64,000 nt of DNA from positions 8,209,076 to 8,273,075 of the forward strand of contig CM049309.1 of NCBI GenBank assembly GCA_026874595.1. Reading direction: 5' to 3'. This document shows, one piece after another, positions 1-13,016 of the stretch. This DNA is from Sipunculus nudus. Taxonomy: Eukaryota; Annelida; Sipuncula; Golfingiida; Sipunculidae. Within the stretch, counting starts at the first letter, position 1. The number at the start of each line of letters is the position of its first letter. The position numbers were made by a program, and so were the translations under genes. The notes under the pieces are model-generated. The model was given only the letters and a program-made list of their open reading frames with translations, had not been told where the DNA came from and did not search any database.

Positions 1-274
1 TGAATTGTGAAAATAGATTTCTAATAAAAAATTGAGGTTTTTCCTTAATATCTCGAAGGAACAAAGTCCTATTGACCCAATTTTCGGCATGGTAGGAGAT
101 TTTGGGGACATCTAACTGTATGGCGAACAGATTCATAGGTTCAATGGTGTCGAAAAGTGCCAGTCTTACGGACGGACATCCAGACAGACGGACTGACGGA
201 CGGACGGACAGACGGACGGACAACGGACAATGGACCACTACTATAGCTCAGATGACTTATAGTCAGCTGAGCTA
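1..274 (-). mobile_element. F1 Helitron/Helentron-like element, terminal fragment
   Basis: Only the proposed 5' end of an F1 copy (reading on the minus strand) lies in the window; the rest is off the left edge. A GGAC/GACA microsatellite at about 175-225 is followed by a strong terminal hairpin at 244-274: arms TAGCTCAG-A-TGACT and AGTCA-G-CTGAGCTA with a 3-nt loop, one mismatch. The same end recurs at about 5647, 12335, 16620, 29917, 39131, 40747 and 48679. No coding capacity seen. Confidence 0.75.
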
Positions 275-1297
275 ACAAAATGAATAACCTGCGTGCTATG
301 ACCTGGTGGATCAGCATTTTCTAACCTATTTTTATAAAATTTATCTAAGGAATTATCTTTAGTTAATAAACATCAGATGTCACATCAAGCCCCTTTAAAT
401 ATATCAATATGCAGTCCTACATGAGTACCTGAGTCCTGATTAAGGAGTTGAGTACTTGGTTAGAATTATTCTGACATAATTGCTTGAGTACTCCCTTCAT
501 CAATGATCCCATTTTGTCAAAGCCCCATTTTGCCATGTATGAAGTGTTGTATGTAGGGTCACAGTAAAAAGAAATGCAAACTCGTGTGGTGAAAATATGG
601 ACTAGCAACTACACTGCAGCATGATGACTTTGAGGAGTAATTGTCCTGCATTTATAATCAAGAACATCAAAAACCCAAAGGTTTTATATTATTTTAAGTT
701 GCATGTTTTTTTTCTTCCATTTGATCTCTAGATACCTTGTAACAACCTCAATACAAAATAAAATGAAAACACAACAATGGGATAATAATCAATGACCAAA
801 AAAACATGACAAGTTGCAAAATACAGATGTAATCTGAACAGCACTCCCCACAAAGATAAATGTTAAATAAAAGCTAATGATACCATTTATCATAAGCAAT
901 AGGAATCATAAAAAACACAATTAAGATCATAAATATGATCCCCGGCCTGCTGAATATGACATTAATACATGTACAAATACAGACAAGCCATCTGTGGGCA
1001 ATGCCCTCAGATTCTGTGCCATCATGTTGGGTAGTCCTGACAAAAACAACAGTTAATTAGACATGTTTCTCAGTGACCTATATATCCTGAGGAAAAGGGG
1101 CAATATTGTTCGATTTGTAGTCATATAACATGCTCTTATAAAAATTGCAGATTGATCATAATCTGTATATAATTTTGAAACTTCTGGGGGCACCTGCTGA
1201 AACTCAGAAACTAATTGGCTCCTTGTTTTCATGATCAGCAGTAAATATTTAATCTATTCTTAACTCAAGACAAACCAGTGAGCATGACTGGTCTCTA
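275..1297. other. AT-rich DNA without recognisable gene
   Basis: About 1 kb of AT-rich sequence. The only open frame, 417-608 minus, has 63 codons, resembles no family I know and lies between elements. No RNA gene or repeat family is recognised. Confidence 0.5.
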
Positions 1298-1300
1298 TTA

Positions 1301-1637
1301 GGGTGCTTTCCCATATACGCATTTTCCAAGCGTTTGCCGTGTGGCTGCCTGCATCGCAAAAAAACCCAACAAGTTAATAAGTCATGTTCTATTTCCATGT
1401 ATGCCATTGCCACGAGGCAAACAAATGTGTCAGTTTTGGAAACCAGCATTGCTGGATTTCTGCGTTTGCCGTGCGGCAAATGCATGGGAATTCCGCCTTC
1501 AAATGAGTCACATGATGGGTTTCCATGTACCCGCACAGTCCTTGTGTCTCAGGTTCTGTTCACCAATGGTAGGAAGGGTCAATTGTGCTTGTCTAGAACG
1601 GTAAACGCATACAAAACACTCACATGGAAAAGCACCC
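1301..1637. mobile_element. PIF/Harbinger-like MITE with TTA duplication
   Basis: Terminal inverted repeats begin GGGTGCTTTCCCATAT on the left; the right end read in reverse is GGGTGCTTTTCCATGT. Both sides are flanked by TTA (1298-1300 and 1638-1640), the 3-bp TWA-type duplication typical of PIF/Harbinger. The 337-bp interior carries several inverted copies of a GTTTGCCGTG / CACGAGGCAAAC motif. Open frames of 146, 95 and 87 codons crossing it use different frames and run past its ends, so they are accidental. Confidence 0.65.
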
Positions 1638-1640
1638 TTA

Positions 1641-2017
1641 TTCTCCACTATAGAGACAATGATCAAGGATTACAACTCACAGTATCATACAACAGAACAG
1701 TAAAGAGTGAAAGTGAAACAAAACAATTTGGCATTATGCTCACTCTACATGTAGGTAGTACTAGGTACAAATAAAAAGTGAAGAATACTGTGGTTGGCTT
1801 GTTATTCGCAGTGGTTTCAAATTTGCAATATTCGCGGTACAGGAAAAGCCTGAAAATTGAAACCACGCAGATATGAAACCTTGCTTTCATTGGAAATAGT
1901 CTATGTAGTTGCCACCAGGTGGCAATAATGGGCATTAGTAGGAAATAAATATAATCCAAATGATGATCATGTTGATCGCTGCGTGCGATGGGTCCACAAT
2001 CTAGTTTTAATTAAAAA
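1641..2017. other. Short spacer, nothing recognised
   Basis: AT-rich DNA between the Harbinger-like MITE and the first complete F1. It ends in the A run that serves as the F1 insertion site. No feature supported. Confidence 0.45.
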
Positions 2018-2860
2018 CAAGGGACCCATGGGTCACGGCGCTCAGCTGAATGAGACAGATATAATTGTGTAACTATTGTTGCATGTAGGTCTGTAAGATT
2101 TCATTTTGACAGATGTAATTTTTTGTATTAATTATGTAGTTGAGCGGAATAGTTTTATAGAAGTATCAGTATTTTAAATATGAACAAGAATTTGTGTCTA
2201 AAATATTGCAATGGGAATGACCAGATATCGTAAATTGCAGAGGAAGGAAGTGGAGATTTGCAAGTATAAAAATACACATTAAATAAATCAAAATATTTAT
2301 GGAAAAGTAGAAAACTTATATGTTTTGGGAAGCAGTTGTTGCTGAATTAGAGAGGAAACAGAATGTCTCAAAAAGTATCTATAGAGACGAAATTGTAGAT
2401 TAAGCTATGAGAAGTTGCCATGTTTGATCTGAATTGAAGAATGGGGTATTGTTGCTAATAATATCTTGTGATCTAACCATGTGTTTTCTAATGTTAAAAC
2501 TGAAGCATTTAAACAGTAAGTAAAGACAAGATCTATTGTATTCCCATGGTCATTGGTTGGTTCTCTGACTAGTTGTTGACATTTAAAGAGTTGACATATG
2601 TCAGTTTGGTGTTATATATTATATTAGAAATGTCCATATTGAAATCGCTGATGATCACTAAAGGCAGGTTGAGGTCAACTTGAGAGACTAAAACTTGGGA
2701 GTTCAGAGAAGAAGTTGCTGATGGGACATGCGGGTGACCTATAGAGGAAAAAAATCTGAAGTGACTGAGTCTAAGTGTGAATATAGAGAAGAGATGACTC
2801 AAAATCTGGTGTTGTGTGGTGGTGAAGGGTTACATGGGGACTCAGCTGTTTGACCTGATT

Positions 2861-2872
2861 GGGGGGGGGGGG
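2861..2872 (+). repeat. Poly-G run, 12 nt
   Basis: Uninterrupted G run inside the first full F1. Similar runs inside F1 copies are at 3479-3496, 4769-4788, 11411-11441 and 28372-28386, always G on the plus strand. Confidence 0.9.
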
Positions 2873-3478
2873 AGGATGAGAGTTTAAAAACACCTTTGTA
2901 AATCTTTATTTACCAGTTATAAATTTTATGCAGTTGCCAGAAGAATATTGTCCTAAACAAATACTCTAGGAAAGTTACAACACCTTTGCATAAACATACA
3001 GGATACAAAATTTAATCTTACAGGTTAAGAAAGTTTTATTCATAATTATTGAATATTTAAAAACAGACAGAGAGATACAAAAACAAAGCAAATCACTTTT
3101 AATTCCCATTCTACTGAGGCAGAAAAATACTGAACGAATGTTTGCATTAGGTCCTCATTTTTTTATTACATCAATTTTTTGTTAAGGGAAATTTTGGAAA
3201 AAAATTATAAATTTAACTTTACATTTACAGTACATATCAATTATATTTGAAAATTTAAGTTGATTAACAATTCTAAATTGCATCAACATTTACAGTTAAT
3301 CTGCTCAGTCAACATCACATTATATACACAGATGTATTAATTTTTTCTTAAAATATATTTTTTTTAAATTTGCAAAAAAATAAATATCTGAAAATAACAT
3401 TTGATTCAGGAAAAGTTGTATACGTTGGATCGAAACTGCAATGCAATTAAAGTATGTAACTAATGCAACATATCTCAT

Positions 3479-3496
3479 GGGGGGGGGGGGGGGGGG
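3479..3496 (+). repeat. Poly-G run, 18 nt
   Basis: Uninterrupted G run inside the first full F1, a candidate G-quadruplex or slippage site. Confidence 0.9.
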
Positions 3497-4768
3497 AGGT
3501 CAGGGTTGCCATGTGATTCTACATTTGTGACAGCAGTGTTGCATCACTAATAAGTTTACCCAAGCAAGGCTGTAGGGACCAGACATGGCTGGTCTGGAGG
3601 TTCAAAATGAAAATACATTAGAGCCTCAGAAAAACTTCAAAAACTAGAACAATTTTTAAGCTTTTACTTTGAAATTTCAGAATTTGACAGATCAAATCTA
3701 TATATATCGACTGTGAAAAGTAAATCAAATGTTCTTACAAGAAAGAAACAGGCCATGGTCAAACTTGGGCAAAATTTAAAGTACAAAATTAATATTTTTG
3801 CTTATATTTAAAAACATTTAACAGATCTTGATCTAATTTTTGGTATTCAATTAAACTAAAGTTGTATTACTGAAAAAAAAGTCCCTAGCTTTAACCCTTT
3901 TTCTCTTAAGTGACCAATTATCTCTCCTTATTTTTTAAAAAGTCCATTTTGTTTCTGCCCATAACTTTTTTATATTATATAATACTGACTAAATTACTGG
4001 CATGTACACAGGAACTATATAGAGGAAACAGTAAAAGTTTTGAGATACTGTGATGCATATGAAAAATTTACAGATGGACAGGCAAGTGGACAGAATGGAC
4101 TAATACCTTTATTTCACTTTCAAGGGAATAATGCATTTAAGTTTATATATAAGCCTATTTTTTTAGCATATCTACTTTTTCCATTAATAGTTTTAAATCT
4201 GATTCATTTTTTTTATTTACAAGTTTTATAAATTTGTAATAAAACAACTGAAAATATAAGTTAAGATATTAGAATTCTAAGTTGCAATTATTATATATCC
4301 AGAGTGTGGCTCATATTGGGTCTCTACAAGATTATTCCTTGAATCACTATTAAAAAGTTTTGAACATTGGAGTTTTCAGTACATGCTTAATTTTATTCAC
4401 CGAAATAAAATAAAAGATTCAGTAAATTTGATAAAATAAAAACATCTTTTCAAATAAAGTATACACACTTTTGGTTGAATGAGGGACAAACAATATCATT
4501 ATGCTAATTACAATCTCAGCTATAATTTATTACTGGAATTAATAGTCAATTTCACACCTGGTGAAGTTTTTACTCTTCTGAAGCAAGGAATTACTTATCT
4601 GATGAACATCCACACTTTCATAGCAATACACCACTTTGTGGTCACTATTAAATGTGCACTTTAATCATTGTAACCCTGGTGGTACAATACAAAATCTAAA
4701 ATGTAGCATAGCCATGAATAAAATAAAATACAGAAAATTATAACATTCATCTAGTTAATGCACCATCT

Positions 4769-4788
4769 GGGGGGGGGGGGGGGGGGGG
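4769..4788 (+). repeat. Poly-G run, 20 nt
   Basis: Uninterrupted G run followed by a GC-rich stretch. The corresponding place in the sister F1 copy (28372-28386) also holds a G run, so this is ancestral to both. Confidence 0.9.
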
Positions 4789-5647
4789 CGGCGGGGAGTG
4801 CAGGGCAGAGGGGAAGCCTGCTAGTAGTGGCTAAGCTGAGCCTGAGGCAAGCTGCCTGGGGTGGGTTACATAATGCAAGTGATGGCTGTTCTACTAGGTG
4901 GGCCAGATGTAAACAACACTTGACATGATGTATGAAAACTTGAATAAAAGCTACTCTTTTCAATCAATTCCTTTGAAATTTCAGATTTCAAAAGATTAAA
5001 TCCTTATGTATATATGCTGTGAAAATTAAATCAACAGTGCTTACAGGGAAAAAAACGTGCCATTCCCAAAGTTGGACAAAATTTAAGGTATTAATTTTTT
5101 ATTAATGCTAATAACTTTAAAAATTTGCAAATTCAGATCTAATTTTGGGTATATAATTGAATCTTGATTAAATAAAGTTATATTCCTGAAAAAAAAGTCT
5201 CCAGCTTCAGCAATTCTCATGTTAGGTGAGTAAATATATTTCCTGATTTTTTTAAAATTGCATTATATTTGGGCCCATAACTTCAAAATAATACCCAATA
5301 CTGACCTAATTTTTGGTATGTTCATAGAAAATGTATGGAAGAATATGAATACTAAATATGACCAAGAACAAATCAGTGGTTTTGATATTAGGCAGCCCTG
5401 AAGTGTAACAATGGCTTTTTTATGGAAAACAGAGGTTTTTCCTTATTATCTCGAAGGAACGAAGTCCTTCTGACCCAATTTTCGATATGGTAGGATATTT
5501 TGGGAACGTCTAAAGGTATGCAAAATTTTGGATTTGTAGGTCCAACGGTTTTAAAACGTGCCCTGTTAACGGAAGGACGGATCGACGGACGGACAACGGA
5601 CAATGGACCACGATTATAGCTCAGATGACTTATAGTCAGCTGAGCTA

Positions 5648-6148
5648 AAAAGCTTGTTCTTCATGTCTTATTTATTTATTAAATTGCGATCGTAAGCCGT
5701 TTGTCTTGGTAGAACTGATTGAACTCTCCCCACTTACGCTTTTTTGGCTGTCGGTCGATCTGATCATTTGCGGCTTAGAGTTATTCTGCTCTTGCTTCAC
5801 ATTCACACTCACGGGGATCAGGCAGACCTTCTGTGCGCGGCCGCTTCAGGGATATGGCCCCTGCCATAACCAACTTGGTATTTCCATTGAACAATGTTCC
5901 TGTTACGTATTCCGTATATGATATGATCAAGGTTGAGTGGAGGGTCCTATTTATACTGATATATAATGGCCAAGCTGTAAAACCAATGCCCCTTTGAAGC
6001 GGCTTTGCCAGGTTCCAGCAGTGCAATCATTCATTGTTGTTTGAGCAAAACATAACTTTGTGTAATAAAAAATTCATACCTATTTCGGTGTTTATTATAA
6101 TATTGACTTATGTCACACCGTGAAAATGGAACCCCTTGAAACTAAGAA
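5648..6148. other. Spacer with a short GC-richer patch
   Basis: About 500 bp between F1 pieces. The part around 5700-6000 is richer in GC and CpG (one GCGGCCGC site near 5840) than its neighbours. Short open frames on both strands overlap each other and resemble nothing I recognise. Confidence 0.4.
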
Positions 6149-6327
6149 CAAGTGACCCATGGGTCATGACGCTCAGCTGACTTGGAAGAGATTTGCAAAA
6201 GGAAATTTTATCATCTGAATGGTAGTATATAACCATTCAACTTAAGCATCAAACAGATTAACCAACAGGCTGAGATTGTGTCTGTATTAATATATCTCAA
6301 AAATAGAGAAAAATGCGTAAACTTAAA
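6149..6327 (-). mobile_element. F1 left-end piece interrupted by F2
   Basis: It begins CAAGTGACCCATGGGTCATG and GCTCAGCTGA, a slightly diverged F1 3' end. It stops where F2 begins at 6328. It may be the left part of an F1 whose right part is the fragment ending at 16620, with F2 and F3 inserted between; removing them leaves about 2.6 kb, a plausible F1 length. Confidence 0.5.
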
Positions 6328-6779
6328 CAAGGCCTACAGGCCTAATGCGAACCTGTGCATATGGATATACACCAGGTATAACGCTTCAATGCTGAACCAC
6401 TACTTTTCATATATATGAACAATGCAAGTACTAAACATTTTGAACAAGAAACAATACACAAACATCACTGCTGAAATTCTGGCATGGGTGCACACAACAC
6501 AAAAATTATTGTAGGTGGCACCACCAGTCTTGTTTACGACAAAGCTATTTGACATGTATAAATATGCCCAATTTCAGGCTGATAAATTAAATTCTTCCGT
6601 AGAATTAAGCAGGCACATACACTTTGCAAAAGTCATTGTAGATGGCAACACCTGTCTTGTGAATGAGAAAGCCATTAAAGACACATAGACAGGTCAGAAT
6701 ATCAGCCCAATACATCAAACTTACCTTGAGTCTGATGCACGGGGCTGACCAGGCTTAGGTGAGAAAGGCTGTTGCCCCG

Positions 6780-7040
6780 AGTGTACTGTGACAAATTACT
6801 GGCTCAGGCTACTGCACTGAGTGAACTCTTGACCTGCACCTGGCTAGACTGAGTGAACTTTTGACCTGTACCTGGCTGCACTGAATGAACATGAGGTGAT
6901 CACATGATAATCATGAGGTGATCACATGCTACCCATGAAATGATCACATGCTGCCCATGAGGTGATCACATGCCTTGTGCTTGGCTGCACTGATTGAACT
7001 CTTGACCTAAATCTGGCTGCACTGAATGAACTCTTGATCT
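6780..7040. repeat. Minisatellite inside F2
   Basis: Imperfect repeats of CTGGCTGCACTGAATGAACT plus TTGACCT, about 45 bp apart, surround four short copies of CATGAGGTGATCACATG at about 22-bp spacing (about 6888-6971). TGATCA makes each short copy partly palindromic. Confidence 0.65.
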
Positions 7041-7740
7041 GTTGCCAAATCTGAAACAGTTGGCAGTTTCTCAACCTATTCAAGAAACATACACAATCTT
7101 GGCCTGTTATGTAACTCTGCTAAAATTTATCCAACACAAACCATTTGAATAAACTTGAGAAGGCTCGCCTCTGGAATCATTTCTGTAAAATATTGAACAA
7201 TTTGGCTGGACTCTTTACAAGAAGAAGAAGTTTTTTTCAGCTTTTCCCCTGTAAAATCTAAGTAAATGCAGATAGCAAAAATAAGCTGAATCCATCAACA
7301 TTTGATATGTGACTGATAATTGCATAAAATTTGGAGATGGTAGCTCCTTCTATTCCTAAGAATTTATGAATAGTGTACAGATGATATGTAATATCATAAA
7401 TCTACATTTTTTAAAAGCTTTTAAAAAACATTGTCAATATTTTCCATAGATATTCTGAAATCTAAATGTCTAGAGGCATGATGTAATGGATGCTGATAAA
7501 CTGGTGCTAGGCTCGATGTATATGCTTCACACAGCTAACACATATGGTAAAATGACTCAATTCAATCTTTATAATTCAGCCAAAATTCATTTTTTGGAAC
7601 CATAAAAGACAATTATTATTAGAATGATTCAGGGAATTATTCTTGCAAAATATTAAACAAACTGGCCTCAGTATCATCAGTCGAAAAACGTTTTGTAGGT
7701 TTATAACTCATATGGGAAAATACAGCAAAATGGCAAAGTT

Positions 7741-8290
7741 CAGCTTCCCATAACTCAGCCAAAAATCATTGAACCAAAACCATTTGAACAAACTTGAATT
7801 ATCAACTTCTAAGGATAATTAATGTATGAGATTTAAGAATTTGGCTCAGTGGTTTTTGAGAAGAAGATTTTTGTAGCCACTCAGCTAACATGGGCTGTTA
7901 TGGCATATGACTAAATTCAGCTTCCCATAACTTAGCCAAAAGTCACTGAACTGAGACCATTTGAACAAACTTGAATTATCAACATCTAAGAATAATTAAT
8001 GTGTGAGATTTAAGAATTTGGCCCAGTGGTTTTTGAGAAGAAGATTTTTGTAGCCACTTAGCTTACATGGGCTGTTATGGCATATGACTAAATTCAGCTT
8101 CCCATAACTCAGCCAAAAAGCACTGAACCAAAACCATTTGAACAAACTTGAATTATCAACATCTGAGGATAATTAATGTGTGAGATTTAAGAATTTGGCC
8201 CAGTGGTTTTTGAGAAGAAGATCTTTGTAGCCACTTAGCAAAATGGGCTGTTATGGCATATGACTAAATTCAGCTTCCCATAACTCAGCC
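7741..8290. repeat. 177-bp tandem array in F2
   Basis: The phrase CAGCTTCCCATAACT recurs at 7741, 7918, 8095 and 8271, giving spacings of 177, 177 and 176 bp. Each unit continues with a conserved GAATTTGGCC...GTGGTTTTTGAGAAGAAGA stretch. The other large F2 copy has the same phrase at 39565 and 39741 (176 bp). Confidence 0.85.
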
Positions 8291-8778
8291 AAAAGTCACT
8301 GAAAAGAGACCATTCAAACAAACTTCAGAAAGCACTACCCTAGGATCATTTCTGTGTGATATTAAACATTTTGGCAATATGGTTTCAGAGAAGAAGTTTT
8401 TTGTAGCCCTCAGTGTGATACAGGCAATGATGACCCCGTACAAAAAAGGCCGATGCAGGTGGCACCACCAATACCTCAATTTCAGATATGACCTATGTGA
8501 CCAATATTGGCATAAAATTGGTGATGATAGCTCCAGCCATTTCTGAGATTTAAATTTTAATATGCTTTTTTGCACAGTTATCAAAGTTCAACCTACTGTA
8601 ACTCGGCCGAAAATCTCCGAACTGGAACTATTCGAACAAATTTGAGAGAGATTATTCCAGGGATCGTTTCAGTGAAATATTGGACAATTTGGCTGGACAG
8701 TTTCGGAGAAGAAGATTTGAAACAATTTTTTTTAGCTTTTCCCCTATAAAATCTAAGAAAATGCAGTTAGAAAACAAA

Positions 8779-11700
8779 CAAGGGACCTATGGGTCACGAC
8801 GCTCAGCTGTTATATATGATAAAAAAATATTATTTAGAAATGAGGTACATGCTGGTTTTGTGTGGTAATAAATATAAGCTGTATTATGAGTTGTTGTTGT
8901 TTAGCTTATGTATGATTTTGATAGTTCCTTTGGAGACAGGGAAGAGCATTGATTTCATTTATTTTATTAACAAATGGAGTACTATTGTCACACAGATTTT
9001 GACTTGGCCAAATAACTTATAAGCAGAACATATAATATGAGTTTAACTATTTATTAAAAAAAATTACAAATATTGTCTGAAATATAATTTTTATTAAAAA
9101 TAATAAGAAAATCATATGATTTTGTAAAATGAAATATAACTGAAATGATTATTAAAATAATATTAAAGAATATATTCATGAATGCATTCATGAATACATT
9201 TTGAAAGTATTTGCACGAGTATTCATATACTTTCATTTTTACCTGAATTCCCATTCTTTATGCAAGAAATTTTATTCATTTTGGACTAATTTCACATCAA
9301 TGTACACACTAGACACAGTAGGATTCTAGATTAATATTATCAACTGCATCTTTGTCTGTCATTAATTTCCTTCATATGATCCCTAATGATTAGTAATGAA
9401 TAATATGATTTACTTCTTTATCATTAAAATTGAACTGAAAAATGCCATAGGTGACTGCATGGTGTTATTTGGAATACGTGACATTCTACCCATCCATACA
9501 AGATTCTTATATCATCAGTAACTGCAAGTTAATTTCCTGTTATTATAAACTAACAAATTCCTTTTCTATTTTTCTTTAATTTGTTATTAAAAACCAATAA
9601 AAATTTATTAATTTATTGTTTATTGTTATGTTGTTGGTTAAAACTACTAGATGAGTTGGGTTGGACACCTGGATCAACTGTGGCTGGCCATAAGCTGCCT
9701 GGATTCCATGTATGCCTCGCCTCAAGCATGCATAATACAGGTGATTCAAGAGGGGCTGGAGAGAGCCAAAGTCTGACAGGGTCTCATAAAAAACATTAAT
9801 AAAAGCTACAATTTTTGGCCAATTTCTTTCAGCTTTCTATGCTGAAATCCTTATGTGTGCATGATATGAAAATTATATCAACAGTGCTCACGGGTAACAA
9901 ACGTGCCATGGTCACAGTTGGGCAAAATTTAAGGTACTAATTTTATATTTATACTAATAACTTATAAAATTTGAAAAATTAAGAACTAATTTTGGGTATT
10001 CAATTGAATCTTGATTAAATAATGTTACATCCCTGACAAAAAAATCTCTAGCTTCAGCAATGCCCTTGTTAAGGGAGTAAATATATTTCTTGATTTTTTA
10101 CAAAGTGTATTATGTTTGGGCCCATAACTTAAAACAATTACGCAATACTGACATCATTCTGGCATGTGCATAGAGATTGAAAAATATGTATATTATTTAT
10201 GATTAAAGTCAGATCAGTGGTTTTGATATTTGGCAGTCTTGAAGTTAACAATGGGTTTTTAATGGAAAAATGAAGTTTTTCATTAATATCTCGAAGGTAT
10301 TAAGTCCTAGTGACCAAATTCTTGGCATGGTAGGGGATTTTGGAGACATCTAACTGTATGCCGAATTTAAGGAACTTAGAGCTGAAGCTGTGGAGCTGAG
10401 CTCTTGCAAACTGCATAACACTAGCTTGATGTAAACAATATGTTTCATGGTGCTTGAGTCACTGTGCTCAGCTGACGTTAACCTTGAAGGTAAAAATCTA
10501 AAATAATATCAAATGGAGATAAAGTGTAAGAGGAAGAGGTAATAAAGGCCATGGTTGGTTTATATGATTGGTTTGTATTGATGAGCAAGAAATTGTTGCA
10601 AATAATATTTTGTGACCTGACCATGTATTCCTAATGTTGAAACTGAAGCACGTGAGCAGTTTGTGAACAAATTATCTGTACAATTACCATGATCATTAGT
10701 TGGCTTTTCGATTAACTGTTGACTTTTCAGTAGTTTACACATTTGTTCAATCGAATCTTTTTTTTTGTATAATATATATTATTAAATATATGTTTTTTTT
10801 TATGAAATGTATACAGTTGAAATATAACTAATTAACAACATAAAACATGGTAAACAAAGCCTATCTCAAATTCTGCTGATGCAGGAAAATAATGAACAAA
10901 TGTTTGTAATAAATCCTCATTTTTTATCACATTAATTTTTTTTTAATTTTAGTTTATATTTCTATACATTTTCAATATAACATATATATCTGAATATAAA
11001 AGTTGATTCATAATTCTCAATTGCATCATCATAAATCCAATCTTGTCAGATAACACCATATCATGCATACAAATGTTTATTTATTTTTTACCACAAAAAT
11101 ATATCTTTTAAATCTGCAAAACAATAAATATCTAAAAAAATTCTTGATTTAAACTTCTCAATTTTAATTGTGTCTTTATTTATCCATAATGTGCTTCATA
11201 TTTTATCATAATTTAAGCACACTGATGGGTTCCATTATGATTGGTAAAATCATTTAAAAGAAAAATGATTCTTTAAAAATGGTACATTACACAACATTGC
11301 ATCTTCTGGATTACACCTTGAATTACTTTTTCAAGGAAAGTATTTGCATATCAGAGTGGAAACAGCATTACAATTAAGGAGATACAGTGAACACTTGGTG
11401 GGTTGGGTTTGGGGGGGGGGATCGGGGGGGGGGGGGGGGGGTGATTGGGGTGGTGATATGAGAATAACTGTACACCTGTCACAGCAGGGGATCTCCCCCA
11501 GTGACTGTAACAAATCAGAAATCCTGGCATTGCTGACTTCCAGTGACCTGGAGTGGGACCCTGCATCTGTAATCTGTAATCAAAGCAAATGACTACAATA
11601 CAGCCTCAAGAAAAAATCAATAACTAGCTTAATTTTCAAGCTTTTACTTCCAAATTTCAGATTCAAACAAATTAAATATTTATGTTTACATGCTGTGAAA

Positions 11701-12335
11701 ATTAAATCAATGGTACTTACAGAAAAAAAACGTGCCATGGTCAAAGTTGGGCAAAATTTAAGGTACTGATTTTATTTTTATGCTAATTACTTAAAAAATT
11801 TACAAAATTCAGATCTAATTTTGGGTAAACAATTGAATCTTAATTAAACATAGTTATATACTTGGGAAAATAGACTCTAGTTTCAAAATTTTTCATGTTA
11901 AGTGAGTAAATATTTTTCCTGATTTTTTACAAAGTCCATTATGTTTGGGCCCATAACTTAAAGAATTTATACTTAACAGACTTAATTTCTGGCATGTACA
12001 TAGGAACTATATAGAAGAATATTTATGGTAAATATGAGGAAAAACAGATGAGTGGTTTTGATATAAGGCAGTCCTGAGGTGTGAAATTAGGATTTTAATA
12101 AAAAATTGAGGTTTTTCCTTAATTTCTCAAAGGAACAAAGTCGCAAAGACCCAGTTTTCGGCTTGGTAGGAGATCTTGGGAACATCTAACATTATGCTGA
12201 ATTTTTGAATTCCTGGTCTTACGGTTTCAAAACGTGCCACATCTACGGACGGACGGACGGACGGACGGACAGACGGACGGACGACGGACAATGGACCACG
12301 ACTATAGCTCAGATGACTTATAGTCAGCTGAGCTA
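8779..12335 (-). mobile_element. F1 element nested in F2; composite of two F1 modules
   Basis: The left end CAAGGGACCTATGGGTC and right terminal hairpin (about 12305-12335, after a GGAC microsatellite) are intact. It interrupts F2: flanking sequence matches the uninterrupted F2 at about 40225-40260, with no long target duplication and the junction lost in an A run. Internally, F1 right-end-like sequence at about 10260-10370 is followed by F1 left-interior sequence at about 10440-10740, so this copy looks like two F1 bodies joined head to tail. Poly-G runs are at 11411-11420 and 11424-11441. No coding frame. Confidence 0.7.
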
Positions 12336-12488
12336 AAAACAAAATTTGTTATAGTTTTTTGGATGACTGTTTATTTGCAAAATATTCGGTGATGCTAGCT
12401 CCTGCCATTTTTGAGATAGCTATGGTTAACTTACAGACGCCACACGACACACGACGCCGCACCATTGCATAAGCTCACAGGTTCGCTA

Positions 12489-13016
12489 AAAAGTTCTGAA
12501 CTGATTTCAATGAACTTTTGTGGGAGGGTGTGCCATAAAGGAAGGAAGAAGTGATTACATTTTGGAACCAATCAGTTTACATGTTGTATGGAAAAACAAA
12601 CTAGAGAGCATGCAAAAAGGGTGCATTTGGATAAATTTGCATCCAGGTTCACATTTTAATTTGACTGGTAAATCCTAACTATATATTTTCTTCTTCTTCT
12701 GAACATGGCCAATCATTACACAAATTTCCTTGAAAATTAATTCAAAACCTATGGCTAAGACACATAAACACAGATGGTCATGAAACTCTCTGCCACCTTG
12801 GATGGCAGAGGTATTGAGAAACAGTCTGGGCAATTAAAAGTTAAAGAGGCATTACAGAGACTTACGACTATTTGCACTTATTTTTCTTTACCTGCCTGTC
12901 ATAAGGACCAGTGTTGCTTCTTGTTTAATATATAATATTGATTTACTGTTAACCTGTGAAGTACTAATTTATGTACTGCATGAAGTGAGAAATTACAGGC
13001 ATGGAATATGCCATAT
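12489..13016. other. AT-rich spacer, no gene
   Basis: About 500 bp between the F2 end and a minisatellite. No repeat family or coding frame recognised. Confidence 0.45.

Larger units (their letters stand above)
2018..5647 (-). mobile_element. F1 element, apparently full length (3.6 kb)
   Basis: The left end starts CAAGGGACCCATGGGTCAC, containing the perfect palindrome GACCCATGGGTC, followed by GCTCAGCTGA. The right end has a GGAC microsatellite and the TAGCTCAG...CTGAGCTA hairpin, giving an inverted TCAGCTGAGC pair. On the minus strand it would run from TTTTTAGCTCAGCTGAC to ...hairpin-CTTG. The interior holds no transposase frame. It carries two copies of an F1 module of about 700 bp (around 3600-3990 and 4940-5400, both with a TTGGRCAAAATTTAA core). 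A copy related along most of its length lies at 26773-29917. Confidence 0.7.
6328..12488 (-). mobile_element. F2 Helentron-like element split by an inserted F1
   Basis: The left end reads CAAGGCCTACAGGCCTAAT (hairpin AGGCCT-AC-AGGCCT), then GCGAACCTGTG. The right end reads CACAGGTTCGC followed by TAAAAA. The 11-bp inverted pair is perfect. The minus strand therefore runs TTTTTAGCGAACCTGTG ... CACAGGTTCGC-ATT-hairpin-TTG. An F1 occupies 8779-12335; without it F2 is about 2.6 kb. The interior has GGTGGCACCACC motifs, a minisatellite and a 177-bp array. Related copies are at 31317-33492 and about 39200-40426. No protein-coding frame found. Confidence 0.7.

Noticed and set aside
1334-1774. 146-codon open frame, one of the longest in the window
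   Set aside because: It spans the Harbinger-like MITE and its right flank, overlaps other frames on both strands, and shows no known domain.
6149-6180. Palindrome GACCCATGGGTC as an independent regulatory operator
   Set aside because: It is always at the same distance from an F1 edge, so it is the element's terminal hairpin.
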